Below, piece by piece: positions 35,536-59,565 of a stretch of DNA of 64,000 bases; the first letter of the stretch is position 1, and the number at the start of each line of letters is the position of its first letter. Under the pieces are notes generated by a model that searched no databases, was not told where the DNA came from, and worked only from the letters and a program-made list of their open reading frames with translations. The translations under genes and the position numbers were made by a program. This stretch comes from Amoebidium appalachense (lineage: Eukaryota > Ichthyosporea), in contig CAVNZM010000002.1 in assembly GCA_963693365.1 (NCBI GenBank), positions 1,178,001-1,242,000 of the forward strand, read 5' to 3'.

Positions 35536-36551
35536 GGTAGGCTGGTACGTATACGGTTCACCGTACAACGTCGAAGTGAAGGCTGGCTCTATGTGTTGAA
35601 ATTTGTTATTAGGGAGATTTCAAATGTGTGTAGTATATTAGGTTGCTACAGCGTACACAATTGTTTAATTAACGTACAGACTACAAACCAAAGCACAAGC
35701 GTCTAGACACTATGATCAATGAAATATGCGCTGAGTAGATCAGGTACCGATCGTGACATGGTACACTGAAAAACATATGACAAACATATAGCCACCCCGA
35801 AAAATGAGGGCTGCAGGACAAGTTTTTAGGAGCTCAGGGAACCAGCAGTACTGTACCGTACGTACTACACTAAGTACTGTATGATTACATCGATATCGTC
35901 CCCTCAGCCCTCGCGCTCGAGTGTTGTATCCCTTGTGTATGTATACAGAATACTTGAACGGAGTTAAGGGGGAAAGCCAACACGACACCAACACTGGGCT
36001 CACTCGTTTCCCTAGCCTAACCAGCGAACCTCGGCGGCCCTCTGCCGTCCCACACCAGCACGGAGCGCAGGCTGATCACGTGACATACGGGAGCTCTCGA
36101 ATGTACGAGAAGGTGCACTCATTGAATTCCAGGCCCGGATCCTATTGGCTACCGGTAAAGTCTTTGACATTTGAAGTGATACAAAGAGATACGATACCCC
36201 CGGTTTGTGCTTTGGTCAACTGCTTTTGTTCAACCACCGCCTCGGCCTGACTCTCGTCATCCAATAATGGATTGCAGGTATCTTAAGTTACCAACATCCC
36301 GGTCGGTGGTGATGGCGAGCCAATATAGCCTCGTCGCCGAACAGTACGGTAATAAGGTACGGTAACATCCGTGTTTGTCTTTCTGCCAGGGGAGCCTTTT
36401 TGTGGTTGTTGTTGTGCCCAAAAATAAAGGCGTTAAGGTATATTCCCCATGATTAGCAATGTTTTTTGAGGCAGCTCTTATTTTGTCGGCGCTCTGCTGA
36501 ACACTGTGTTCCATGGCCGGACTCCAGTGAATCAGATACATGTCTGGCCTC
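35536..36551. other. intergenic sequence, no supported gene
   Basis: Ordinary-complexity DNA between the kinase locus and the LTR element. Minus frames at 35740-36003 and 36257-36703 have no recognisable domain; the second runs into the LTR and is not a gene. Confidence 0.5.
36547..36551 (+). repeat. target-site duplication, left copy
   Basis: GCCTC immediately before the 5' LTR, repeated at 38526-38530 immediately after the 3' LTR. Confidence 0.9.
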
Positions 36552-37161
36552 TGTGGTATATTATACCGGATATCTAGTATGGATGTACACAGGTTGAGAT
36601 ATACGCGCACGTGTACATGTATATATACCACTGTGTTTGATCTTAGGTAGGCCAGTATGCATGTCCCCCCCAGTCTTGTGCGCATGAGCATGGAGTTAAA
36701 CATATGTGCACGTGCAACTTGCAGGATTATTCATGGGAAAACAGATATAATAGCCACATGGGACCGACACGTAGTAGAGGAACCATGAGCGTTAAGTTAT
36801 AGTTTTATCATGGGAAAATATGCAAGTAGCCGTGAGGTATGACTGTGGAATGCATCGATAATCAAGTACTGTCACCCGATTGGCTCACTAGGTTTATTGG
36901 AACCGTGATAGCCATGGGACAGAACCGTGAACCGTATGTGATTGGCTCTCGTAGCCAAAAAGCACATACCGATGCGCATGTCTGAGCCGCTGTGCGAGCT
37001 CCGATATAAGGGCATGTCGGGGGCTTCAGAGCTCACTCAGTGTGCTCGGCTTACTAGGTGTAAGTAGGACTAGCACGTAACTAAGCAAAGCGTGGTCTAG
37101 TCAACCCCGTTCATTTATAAACATATTGTTTGTCACAGACACACGATCATATTATACAACA
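36552..37161 (+). repeat. 5' LTR (610 bp)
   Basis: TG...CA ended. Contains CCAAT-type words (gattggctc) and a TATA-like gatataaggg near 37003, consistent with an LTR promoter. Confidence 0.93.
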
Positions 37162-37875
37162 GCACACAAAATTTTGCAATGTACACCGTATTATCTTGTG
37201 TACGGGCAAGAAGCAACACAATTCCCTGACGTTGCCCTTCTTAGCAGTAACCACCCGGCACTCAAGGACCCAGAGTGGAAGGCATACCGGCGAGAGTTAC
37301 TAGCCCGTCTGCCTCTGCTCCGTGCTGTGGTCCAGCAACGTGCCGTACGAGAGCCCCCAGGCCCCTCGGTGGCTCGTGAATTTCAGAAGGGTGCACGGAT
37401 ACGTGTTCGGAATCAAGCCAAAAATATCGGTGCCTGGGATGTACGGTGGATTACGGGTTACGAAATCGTCAAAAGGGTCGGCCCGGTCACGTACGAGATC
37501 CGAAGCTTAGCAACTATGAAGAAATCTAAGTGGCACGTGGACGATATTCAGCTTGAATTGAGTGAGCAAAATAGAATTCGGCCTCAAGATCTCTCTCACC
37601 TCCCGGACACGGGCGATAGTCACAACTTCAACAAGGTTCTGCCGGACGAGTGGGTGGTGGAAAAGGTGCTTGACGTAAGAATTCAGAAACGGCGCAAGCA
37701 ATCCACCCCTTACAAGTGGTACCAGATCAAGTGGGCAGGCAAAGATGATTCATTCACCTCTTGGGAGTGTGAGAAAGACTTAGCCTGCCCGGACAAGATC
37801 CGAGAGTTCCACCAACGCAGAGGTGACCTTGCATCGTTCCACGGATACATTGACTCATTGTGTGGAGCATGGTGA
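37162..37875 (+). pseudogene. pol remnant: integrase C-terminus with chromodomain
   Basis: The open frame resumes immediately after the 5' LTR, inside the integrase (TPYYLVYGQEA matches the end of the catalytic core of chromoviral integrases). It continues through the GPVTYEI/W-HVDDIQ region into a chromodomain (WVVEKVLDV, YKWYQIKWAGKDDSFTSWE) and stops at 37875. All upstream pol and gag are absent, so the element cannot encode its own mobility. Confidence 0.85.
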
Positions 37876-37915
37876 CGTATGTCGAGGACGACATACTTCT
37901 TTTTACGGTGGGGCG

Positions 37916-38525
37916 TGTGGTATATTATACCGGATATCTAGTATGGATGTACACAGGTTGAGATATACGCGCACGTGTACATGTATATATACCACTGTGT
38001 TTGATCTTAGGTAGGCCAGTATGCATGTCCCCCCCAGTCTTGTGCGCATGAGCATGGAGTTAAACATATGTGCACGTGCAACTTGCAGGATTATTCATGG
38101 GAAAACAGATATAATAGCCACATGGGACCGACACGTAGTAGAGGAACCATGAGCGTTAAGTTATAGTTTTATCATGGGAAAATATGCAAGTAGCCGTGAG
38201 GTATGACTGTGGAATGCATCGATAATCAAGTACTGTCACCCGATTGGCTCACTAGGTTTATTGGAACCGTGATAGCCATGGGACAGAACCGTGAACCGTA
38301 TGTGATTGGCTCTCGTAGCCAAAAAGCACATACCGATGCGCATGTCTGAACCGCTGTGCGAGCTCCGATATAAGGGCATGTCGGGGGCTTCAGAGCTCAC
38401 TCAGTGTGCTCGGCTTACTAGGTGTAAGTAGGACTAGCACGTAACTAAGCAAAGCGTGGTCTAGTCAACCCCGTTCATTTATAAACATATTGTTTGTCAC
38501 AGACACACGATCATATTATACAACA
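37916..38525 (+). repeat. 3' LTR (610 bp)
   Basis: Near-identical to the 5' LTR and preceded by a short purine-rich ggtggggcg that could be the polypurine tract. Confidence 0.93.
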
Positions 38526-51672
<13,147 letters not shown>

Positions 51673-51971
51673 CTGGGCATTTGGCGGGAAAAGATGGTGC
51701 GCGATTATCCAACCAGTGTCGTGAGCCATACCGATTACGCATACCAGACATTTTGTGAGCACGTGTACACAGGGTTCGCAATATTCTTTGAAACTTCGGG
51801 GTAGGGTCCGAGTTGTTTGGGATTCTCCGAAAAAACTTAGGGAAAAGTGTTTGGGAAAATCTGGGCGTGGTTGTGCACAAAAACATGTGCAGATACGACT
51901 CTTCTCCCCGCCCCCAAGCCCCAGTGGCCCACTGTAATATTAGTACCCACTCACGGCTCCCAGTTACCGGT

Positions 51972-52030
<59 letters not shown>

Positions 52031-52243
52031 ACCCCCCAGCCCTCCCTGAGTTTTCCTTCCGATTCGGCCTGGGCCCCGGGGCCCCGGGCCATGGCCGCAC
52101 CACTATTCACCCACAGCTAGCCACAGTCCACCTAATCCACTACATGAGACCTCCTCCTCCCTATACCCCCCTCCCCCCTTCCCCCTCCCTTCTCCCTCCC
52201 TCCTCCCTCCCTCCCTCCCTCCCCTTGGGCCCTTTCTCCCCCC

Positions 52244-52281
<38 letters not shown>

Positions 52282-53403
52282 AAAAACAAAACTCGGAGGT
52301 TCTTTGGGAATCCAGAAAAAAGTTTGGGAAATTCCCAAACTGTTTTCGAGAATTTCGATCCCTGCGTGTACATGCACACAGTCAGAGTCAGTGAGGGAGT
52401 TAGTGTCACGCAGTGGTCATATCTATTATCCAGGGCAGAGGGAAGGGGTATAGTATAGATATTCAAGCGGAGCCGGAAGCTGTATATATCAGGGAGAGCA
52501 TGGGGCGTAAGGGACCACGCAAGCGCCAAAGGCCAGGCGAGGAGCATGGAGGGAAGAAGAAGGCAAGGCTCGTCGTGGGTAGGTGGCCCCAGCAGGAGAA
52601 AATCATTGCAATGTTGATCTTGATTAGGAATAGTTGGGACGTTGAAACATGGTTTCCTGTAACAGTGTGGTGGGCTAGAAGGCATGTGTTTGCAATACAC
52701 TTTTTGACCCGACGTGTGCACAGGAATCTGACTAGAGAGCCTTAGGCTGGATCTCAGTGAGACAGGACACCTATGGGCTATGTGCGTCTTGCTTATAATG
52801 GCTGTGGCCGCACGTTTTCCGGTACCTCTCTAGAGGAATAGTTCATTTTTTCTCTCACACATTTGACCTTGAATGCACATGAAGAAACGCGCCGCGGGGT
52901 GATGTTACGGCCTTGGTTGTGGTGAATGGGTATTGGAGGTGGGCTAGGTGTGTATTACTAAGATTTGTGAACTGGTTAGTGTTTAAGATTATCACTAGGT
53001 CTTTCTCCGAGAACCTCAACATTATTGATTTATAAACACACCATCTATGAGCCGAGCAATCACGACTTTAGAATATTAGCATGTACACACATCAGAAGTG
53101 CACTAACATTTGCAACCCTGTGCAGCAAGGCAACATCAAAGAAAATTGCGCCTGGAGTGAAGGCGAAAAGCAAACCCCCCCAACAGCCACAACAACCATC
53201 ATCGGCAAATATCCCCCTCCTAGCTGTAGGGTTGACTTCGCCAGAAAACGCTCCAGCACAAAATGCCACAACACAGAAGCCTCAACAAAAACCAACCAAC
53301 CAACCAAGCAAAAACTCGAAAAGACAACACGGAAAGCCGGCTGAAAAACCCGCCAACCTCGAAAATCGAACCAACTCTTTAAAGAAATTCGAAAATTCAA
53401 ACG
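51673..53403. other. no confidently supported gene
   Basis: Contains a 58-base C-run at 51973-52030 and C-runs near 52240-52280. Plus frames at 52413-52745 (a basic stretch) and 53025-53414 (Pro/Gln/Lys-rich) have no recognisable domain or splice context. The 5' end of the helical-repeat gene should lie here but was not resolved. Confidence 0.45.
51973..52030 (+). repeat. 58-base C homopolymer
   Basis: Uninterrupted C-run. Confidence 0.9.
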
Positions 53404-53777
53404 TTGTTGTTTGACGTTTTCATTGACGATTTAGCCTGCGCCCTGGAACCCTTTGGCCAACTGCATACCCGCCGTGTACCGGGTCTCCTTTTTGCGGACG
53501 ATATTGTTCTTTGTTCCTTAACCGAAGATGTCATGCACCAGATGCTTCGTCAGGTGGATCAATGGTGCACCGAGAATCTCATGACAGTCGGAATTGCAAA
53601 GTGTGCTACTTTTTCGAAGAACACTTCCTTTCGATTGGCCGGCCTTCCTATTCCTGTTCAGAGCACCTATGACTATTTGGGTATTCCTTTTACTGCACGG
53701 GGTATTGATTTCCGCAAGCTCCTCACGGCACGGATCGCTCGTGCGAAGGGTAAGCTTCACATCGTGTCAAATATGTT
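53404..53777 (+). pseudogene. non-LTR reverse transcriptase fragment
   Basis: The frame contains the palm motif GLLFADDIVLCS (FADD variant of the YxDD box), preceded by LFDVFIDDLA and followed by YDYLGIPFTARG, the typical order of LINE reverse transcriptases. The 5' half of the RT is missing at 53404. The 3' side is cut exactly where the LTR of the chromovirus begins at 53778, so the younger element appears to have inserted into an already truncated LINE. Confidence 0.8.
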
Positions 53778-54107
53778 TGTCGTATCCTAATGTATGTGTA
53801 CTAGAGACGCGGCACTCTACTAAGTGTACACACACGAAAAGGAACGAACGTGTACAGAAAAACGGTGAAGTTTATTCAGACCAGGCTCCGACGGGCAAAC
53901 TTAGATCCGAACGGAATGAGTCTAAGTTACGACTGAGGCCATCAAGGCCGTGCCCTCAAAGATCATCATCACCTGGCCCCCTACGATGCCACATTCCATT
54001 AACATTCCGATCTACTTTTATCGTGCGCCTGCACGAGCTAAGTCGATCTACTCAACTAATATATTTATCCAAGTCTCACCCCTCACCCTCCCCCTAGTGG
54101 CACCGCA
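53778..54107 (-). repeat. LTR A (330 bp), 3' LTR of copy 1
   Basis: Reads TGTCGTATCC...GGCACCGCA on the plus strand, so TG...CA on both strands. Matches 61434-61763 base for base as far as compared. Confidence 0.95.
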
Positions 54108-54419
54108 GAGTCTAAATCTACATTTCATACTATCCTCCCCCCCCCCTCCCTCCCCCCCTTTCCTCTACATCTACATATATAAATACGTTTGGCAACATAC
54201 ACTATCTAACCTTGCCAATACTTACAAAAGGGCTTCTGCCCGAACAATCACATTCCTAAGTCCTCCTACGATCTATCCTACACACTAATTAGAATTCTAT
54301 TGGACGGCTGTCCCGGCTGACGTGGTCCAATGCCCTGCGCCGGCAGAGGCAAGATGCACGCAGCTGTACAGCTATCTTGAGGCCCCGGACTTGATCTTGA
54401 TGATCTGTGGACCCGGGCC

Positions 54420-54451
<32 letters not shown>

Positions 54452-54706
54452 ATCTCGATCGTAGACTTAGGCTAATCTGCTGAGACGGATTAGTATATGT
54501 CAACTCCCCCCCCGGCCCCCGGAAAAGCTGAGTCCCACCTCAGTCACATTACATCTAACACCCCCTAAAAAGACATAGACTAATCAGTCTCCTAAAAAAA
54601 AATTAAATTAAATAAATTACGAAGAAAAATAATAAATTAATCTACACCATAAGCTTGATACCTACGGAGACACCTATGATAATAAATTAAATTCCTACGA
54701 CTACGT

Positions 54707-56320
54707 TCACACTCCTCCTCGGTCTCCTCCCCCTCCCTCCCCCTCCCCCCGTGTGTCTACGTGTATTTGCATCACTCCCCCCCCGGCCCCCTCCCCCACC
54801 GACTTTTTCACACCACGATTAAACTGAGGAATAACTCTCTTTGGCCGAGAGGGCCCGGGAGCACTAGGCAACTCCCTCTGCACTAATCTAGCCTCATAAG
54901 CACGAATAGAAAACGGGCAATCCAAATGAAACTCAGGCAACCACTGATCTTCCTGATAACCTCCCTCAAAACGAATTAAATAATAATTTACCTTACCTTC
55001 CTTACCTTCGATAACCTTTTTATCCATAATTTTATCTACTGCAGCCTCCGATACATCCACCGACCCGTCATAGTCGGGGGTGAATGCATCTAACACTCGA
55101 CGGCCCTCCGGCCGTTTAACCCTAAGGGCCCTATCATAATATTCCTTTATATCATCTACATTATAAAATCTAACATCACTCTCATTATCTAACCTCTGCA
55201 CCTTATATTCCGTCGGACCTAACCTAGCCACTATTTTATACGGGCCAATGAAAAGAGGCAACCATTTCTTACCATACTTACGAAGACCTTCACCTTCACC
55301 CTTACCTTCCTGCTCCTGCTTATATCTCTTTTTCCTAGTATGATCCCTAATTAAAACTAAAGTACCCTCGGCAAATTCACGTAACGGACGTGTGGACACG
55401 TCTGCACGTGTCTGTGCCTGCTGTGTACGGGCCAGAGCTGCATCACGTGCAGCCCGGGCCCGGGTTAGTAGCTGCTCCCGGAACTCAGTCCAGTGGGGAT
55501 AGGTTAGTCGGTCAGCCCCCCCCATCGGCAAAAGTGCCGTATCTAACAACCTAATAGCCTCCTGCCCATAGACCAAATAAAACGGAGAAAAACCAGTCAC
55601 AGCATGAGGGGTAGAATTATATGAATGAGCAATAAACCTAGACATATGATCCCAATCATTAGCCTCCACATCCACCATTTTGCCAAAGGACTTCTGAAAC
55701 ACTGCATGCACACGTTCAGACTCTGAGATGGCATTTGCTTGAGGGTGATATGCAGACGTAGTGATATGAGCTACCCTTAAAATTTTACACACCTCCGACA
55801 CCAACTGATTTAAAAACACACGACTCCTATCCGTTAACAAAACACGAGGACAACCAAACCTAAGACAAATTTCATCCACAAAAATACGAGCAAACAAAAC
55901 GGCATTAGCAGTGGGGAGAGGAAAAACTTCAACCCAACGAGTGGCCACATCGGTGACGGTAACAAGAACAGTGTTACCCTCAACCGTAGAATTAAAAGGA
56001 CCGACCACATCCACTGCTACCCTTTCAAACATACGAACATTAAAATCCCTAATAAACGACGGGCGGGAACGAGAGTGGGGACTCTCATTCCTTTCCTGAC
56101 AATGCATGCATGACAACACATAATCCCTCACCTCCCTACTCATACCCGGCCAAAAATACGAACGATTAACACGAAGCAACGTCCTATTTACACCTAAATG
56201 ACCAGCCATGGGATGCTCATGCACCATATGCAAAACCTCAGGCACAAGTGCCGTCGGGACCCAAACTCGGTGTCCGTCTGGCCCAGACAATGATAAACTA
56301 AATCCTGCTCTACCTGACAC
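54707..56320 (-). CDS. chromovirus integrase with chromodomain
   Basis: Catalyses insertion of the element's cDNA into the genome. Features in order: HHCC zinc finger (HEHPMAGHLG ... CMHC); DDE core with VAVDVVGPF, LLTDRSRVF (Ser where Gly is usual after TDR) and a Glu in NAISESERVH; a GPY/F-like segment (LFIGPYKIVARLGPTEYKV); and a chromodomain (AAVDKIMDKK ... YYLIRFEGGYQEDQW), which in chromoviruses targets modified histones. The upstream zinc-finger lead-in (CQVEQDLVYHC) is in another frame; one extra G in GGG near 56280 would join them. The copy at 62686 is nearly the same but has Leu for Pro in the GPY motif. Confidence 0.93.
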   Translation of the reverse strand: MSGRAGFSLSLSGPDGHRVWVPTALVPEVLHMVHEHPMAGHLGVNRTLLRVNRSYFWPGMSREVRDYVLSCMHCQERNESPHSRSRPSFIRDFNVRMFERVAVDVVGPFNSTVEGNTVLVTVTDVATRWVEVFPLPTANAVLFARIFVDEICLRFGCPRVLLTDRSRVFLNQLVSEVCKILRVAHITTSAYHPQANAISESERVHAVFQKSFGKMVDVEANDWDHMSRFIAHSYNSTPHAVTGFSPFYLVYGQEAIRLLDTALLPMGGADRLTYPHWTEFREQLLTRARAARDAALARTQQAQTRADVSTRPLREFAEGTLVLIRDHTRKKRYKQEQEGKGEGEGLRKYGKKWLPLFIGPYKIVARLGPTEYKVQRLDNESDVRFYNVDDIKEYYDRALRVKRPEGRRVLDAFTPDYDGSVDVSEAAVDKIMDKKVIEGKEGKVNYYLIRFEGGYQEDQWLPEFHLDCPFSIRAYEARLVQRELPSAPGPSRPKRVIPQFNRGVKKSVGEGAGGGVMQIHVDTRGEGEGGGGDRGGV

Positions 56321-56494
56321 ATTTTTGCTAACTTAGCTACCTTAATCATCTGCCTTTTATTTTTAAATTTAATCGAATCAACCGGCCCCTTTAAATAATT
56401 CTTAACCAGACCAATCAACACATCTTCCTCCTGAGCTAAGATCAAAGCCGTAGGTGCTAAGGCAGGGGCCGAGCCATGAGACTCGGTCCCGACC

Positions 56495-57106
56495 TCAGAC
56501 ACTGACAAATACCTCCCCCCCCCCTCCCCTACACTTATAAGCAAGCAACCCCGGAGCCCAAGAAGAAACATCAACATACACAGCATCTATTCCTTTCTGC
56601 TCACTCTCCCCCCCTTCCCCCCTCCCCCCCCGTCTCTCACTAGCCCCCCCCTCCCCCTCCTTCTCTTCTTCAAACAAAATATAAGCAGCACGAGAGAGAG
56701 CATCACAGTCAACCATTGTTTCACCCTTGGCATAAAACAATTTATAGGAGAACTCACCGAGAGCCGCGGCCCACTTCTGCATCCTCTCGTTGACCAGACG
56801 AGTGGTGCCGGCCATGGCTAGGCAGGGCTTGTGGTCGGTGTAGACCTCAAACGTCCTGCCTGCGAGTATATACCTCCATGCCTGTGAGACTGCCCAAAAG
56901 ATAGCATGGGACTCTCTCTCCGGATTGCTATATCTACGTTCACTTTTACTAAATGAACGACTAGCATAAGCAATCACTCTATCCTGCCCCTCCTGCACTT
57001 GATATAACACGGCCCCCTCAGCAACCTTACTTGCATCACACCGAACTTTAAACATCCCCCCCCCGGCCGAAAAATCAGGATGAACAAGCATACTCGAAGA
57101 CTGCAA
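56495..57106 (-). CDS. chromovirus RNase H segment of pol
   Basis: Degrades the RNA strand during reverse transcription. Typical Ty3/Gypsy RNase H: FKVRCDASKVAEGAVLYQ (first catalytic Asp), ASRSFSKSERRYSNPERE (Glu), VYTDHKPC (Asp) and VDCDALSR. Both ends are frame breaks next to G-runs: a seven-G run at 57172-57178 toward RT and a ten-G run at about 56516-56525 toward integrase. Single-base changes there would make RT, RNase H and integrase one polyprotein. Confidence 0.93.
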   Translation of the reverse strand: MQSSSMLVHPDFSAGGGMFKVRCDASKVAEGAVLYQVQEGQDRVIAYASRSFSKSERRYSNPERESHAIFWAVSQAWRYILAGRTFEVYTDHKPCLAMAGTTRLVNERMQKWAAALGEFSYKLFYAKGETMVDCDALSRAAYILFEEEKEGEGGASERRGGRGEGGESEQKGIDAVYVDVSSWAPGLLAYKCRGGGGEVFVSV

Positions 57107-57153
57107 AGCTAACTTAAGCTTTTCGAAAGCAGAAACAGCATCAACATTCCAAT

Positions 57154-58173
57154 CTATTCTATTCTTCTTCTCCCCCCCGTCTGACTAGTTAACGGCAAAG
57201 CAAGCATACTATAATCCTTAATATAACGACGAAGATAATTAGTTAAACCTAAAAATTGCCTTAGTTGAGTGACAGTCTGAGGACGGGGCCACTCAACTAT
57301 GGCCCGGATTTTCTCCGGATCAGGGGCAAGACCATTACTAGACACAATATGACCTAAAAACTTAACCTCCGGCACACCAATCACAGTCTTGCTACCGCTA
57401 ATACGAAGACCAGACTCACCCAAAGCTAAAAATACTTTTTCACAATTATTAACTAACTCCTCAAATGACCTACCTTTAATTAAAACATCATCCAAATAAG
57501 GGTGGCATACATCCAAATGAGGGTGGAGAATTTTATACATTACCCGGCACAACATAGCTGGAGAGGAGAGCAAACCCATCGGCACCACCTTGTACTGGAA
57601 CAGCTGGTCACCCAGTGCAAAGGCAGTCTTCTCCTTGCTGCTCTCCTCCAACCTTATCTGCCAAAAAGCTGCTTTTAAATCAAGTTTAGCAAAGTGAGTA
57701 TAGCCGTGCAGCTGTGAAAGCTGCTCGTCTATGTTAGGGAGAGGCCATTGGTCTGCCTTAGTGATCCGATTCAGAGCCCTGTAATCGTTCACTAGACGCC
57801 AAGACCCGTCGGGCTTCTTAACCAATAGCACCGGACTTCTCCACGGACTCGAACTATGCTCCACATGACCCTTTTTTAACATATCACTCACTATTATTAG
57901 CGCATCCGACAATTTATACTGCTCCATTCTATAGCTAGGCATCACTACCGGCCTATTATCACCTGTGTCGATCTGCATTTCAAACCCTTTAACGAAGCCT
58001 ACTTCGTTATCATCGGCCAGAAATGCAAACCGAGTCCTATCAAATAACTTAGCTAGCAATTTTTTCTGTTCTACCGTCCAATCCCCGTCCTTCATACCAA
58101 ACGGCAATACTAACTCCGGGTTACCCCCATCACAAGTGGATGCATCCTTATTCACCGGAGTGCCACTTAACAT
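57154..58173 (-). CDS. chromovirus reverse transcriptase
   Basis: RNA/DNA-dependent DNA polymerase. RT boxes in order: SPWRSPVLLVKKPDGSWR, VNDYRALN, FAKLDLKAAFWQI, VVPMGLLSSPAMLCRVM, HPYLDDVLI (catalytic YLDD) and VKFLGHIVSSNGL, then WPRPQTVTQLRQFLGLTNYLR leading to the RNase H. The start ATG overlaps the protease stop as ATGTTAA, and RT is in the -1 frame relative to protease. This could be programmed -1 frameshifting, reinitiation, or one missing A in the AAA just before. Confidence 0.95.
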   Translation of the reverse strand: MLSGTPVNKDASTCDGGNPELVLPFGMKDGDWTVEQKKLLAKLFDRTRFAFLADDNEVGFVKGFEMQIDTGDNRPVVMPSYRMEQYKLSDALIIVSDMLKKGHVEHSSSPWRSPVLLVKKPDGSWRLVNDYRALNRITKADQWPLPNIDEQLSQLHGYTHFAKLDLKAAFWQIRLEESSKEKTAFALGDQLFQYKVVPMGLLSSPAMLCRVMYKILHPHLDVCHPYLDDVLIKGRSFEELVNNCEKVFLALGESGLRISGSKTVIGVPEVKFLGHIVSSNGLAPDPEKIRAIVEWPRPQTVTQLRQFLGLTNYLRRYIKDYSMLALPLTSQTGGRRRIE

Positions 58174-59378
58174 TTCACTGGCACCTCCTGTATTACATCG
58201 GTGCTGCTCGGGGTGAGGTTGAGGTACCTCCGGATATAGGCGGTCACCCTTAGCACCCCCCCTCCCCCCGGCACACCAATGCCCTCGGGCAATTCCTGAT
58301 GAGTTAGTGCATGTATGTGGGGGGCCAGGTCTGTGGCCACCCTGCCCCCCACGGTGTTGGTTAACCCGTCAGATCCACGGGTTAGACCAACACCCTCCCC
58401 CCCTGCCTGCACATTCTCACACCCGGGGTGACCCTCCTTCCTCTTGGGGGTCGGGGGAGTGGGACCGGTGCTGTCCCGGTCCCCCCCCCCATCGTGTCGG
58501 GTGACATTTTGGTGGCTAACGTTAAATAAAGTTGTTCCCCCTCCTCCTGAGTCACCCTTCGAGCCGGCATCCTCCTTTTGGGTAATAAGAGAGACCTCTA
58601 TACTACCAATCTCATTAGTGAAACTACCGACGGAAACACCTGACCTAATCACTATAGGCTCGATCCCCGGATTCACTAATTCTATTTCTATTGTCTTATC
58701 CGGCCATACCCTACTAAGGGTCCATTGGGCCACCTCCTGAAATGGGGTTTTCGGAGTAAAAACCCCTAAATCCCCTATCCTAACATGATTGCCGGCCCGG
58801 ACACGTACCGTTTGGCACTGATAAGGCTCGATTACTACTTCAGCTACCGTTCTAGCACCAGACTGATAACCGTCGAGCCCATCATGGGTTTTAATTTTAA
58901 CGCCAGACTGCAATTCTAAAACATTGGTACGTTCAAACAAAGCATTCACATGTCTACGGAAAAATGGGGCTCCCAACAAAACACTTTGAGCTAAATCCTT
59001 AACCACATAACAAGCAATATGCACAGCCTGGCCACCTATCTCACACGGCAACACACAAACACCTTCCACAGACATACTACTATTATTAGCACTACCTAAG
59101 GCTGTGCTAGAAGCATCTAAAATAGGAATTTCCCCCCCGGCCTGATTAAAACGACGAATAAACGAAGCATGCACACAATTAACCTGAGCCCCTCCATCGA
59201 GCAAAGCAACAGCCTTCAACTTACCATCAGCTAACCATACGTCTATATAATGCCGGCTAAAACCAACTAAATCCTCCTCCAATTCAAGCAACACATCATC
59301 ACTCACACCCAATCCCTGCCCACGAAGACTCACACCCTCGATACCTACGTGCAACATACCTACCTGTGGTGCCTGCAC
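58167..59378 (-). CDS. chromovirus aspartic protease with DGG active site
   Basis: Retropepsin-like domain that would mature Gag and Pol. It has the flap and core layout AVALLDGGAQVNCVH ... VLLGAPFFRRH. The catalytic triplet, normally DTG or DSG, is DGG (Asp codon 59198-59196, Gly 59195-59193), so the Thr/Ser that supports the active site is missing. A long C-terminal Gly/Thr-rich linker follows. The true N-terminus is unclear because the upstream DNA (59380-59600) is CA-rich and ends at a G-run. About 400 codons as open here. Confidence 0.85.
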   Translation of the reverse strand: MQAPQVGMLHVGIEGVSLRGQGLGVSDDVLLELEEDLVGFSRHYIDVWLADGKLKAVALLDGGAQVNCVHASFIRRFNQAGGEIPILDASSTALGSANNSSMSVEGVCVLPCEIGGQAVHIACYVVKDLAQSVLLGAPFFRRHVNALFERTNVLELQSGVKIKTHDGLDGYQSGARTVAEVVIEPYQCQTVRVRAGNHVRIGDLGVFTPKTPFQEVAQWTLSRVWPDKTIEIELVNPGIEPIVIRSGVSVGSFTNEIGSIEVSLITQKEDAGSKGDSGGGGTTLFNVSHQNVTRHDGGGDRDSTGPTPPTPKRKEGHPGCENVQAGGEGVGLTRGSDGLTNTVGGRVATDLAPHIHALTHQELPEGIGVPGGGGVLRVTAYIRRYLNLTPSSTDVIQEVPVKC

Positions 59379-59565
59379 GGGTGGGGTGGGGTGTGTATGT
59401 GGTGTGGGTGGTGGTGGAGTGTGTGTGTGTGATGTGTGGGTGGGTGGTGTGTGTGTGTTTGGTGTATGTGTGGGTGTGTGTGTGGGTGTAGGTGTGTCTG
59501 CAACCGTCGTATGTTGTTGTGGTGGTGTGTTTCTACGTGTCTGTGCCTTCCCCCCCCTTCCCCCT

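Larger units (their letters stand above)
36552..38525 (+). mobile_element. internally deleted Ty3/Gypsy LTR retroelement
   Basis: Two 610-bp direct repeats (36552-37161 and 37916-38525), each beginning TGTGG and ending ACAACA, flank only 754 bp. The insertion is bounded by the 5-bp duplication GCCTC (36547-36551 and 38526-38530), the usual size for this superfamily. By eye the two LTRs differ at one position (36986 G, 38350 A), so the insertion is young. No primer-binding site, gag, protease or RT remains. Confidence 0.93.

Noticed and set aside
36257-36703. 148-codon minus frame next to the LTR element
   Set aside because: It spans the insertion boundary and the LTR itself, and the same DNA recurs in the other LTR.
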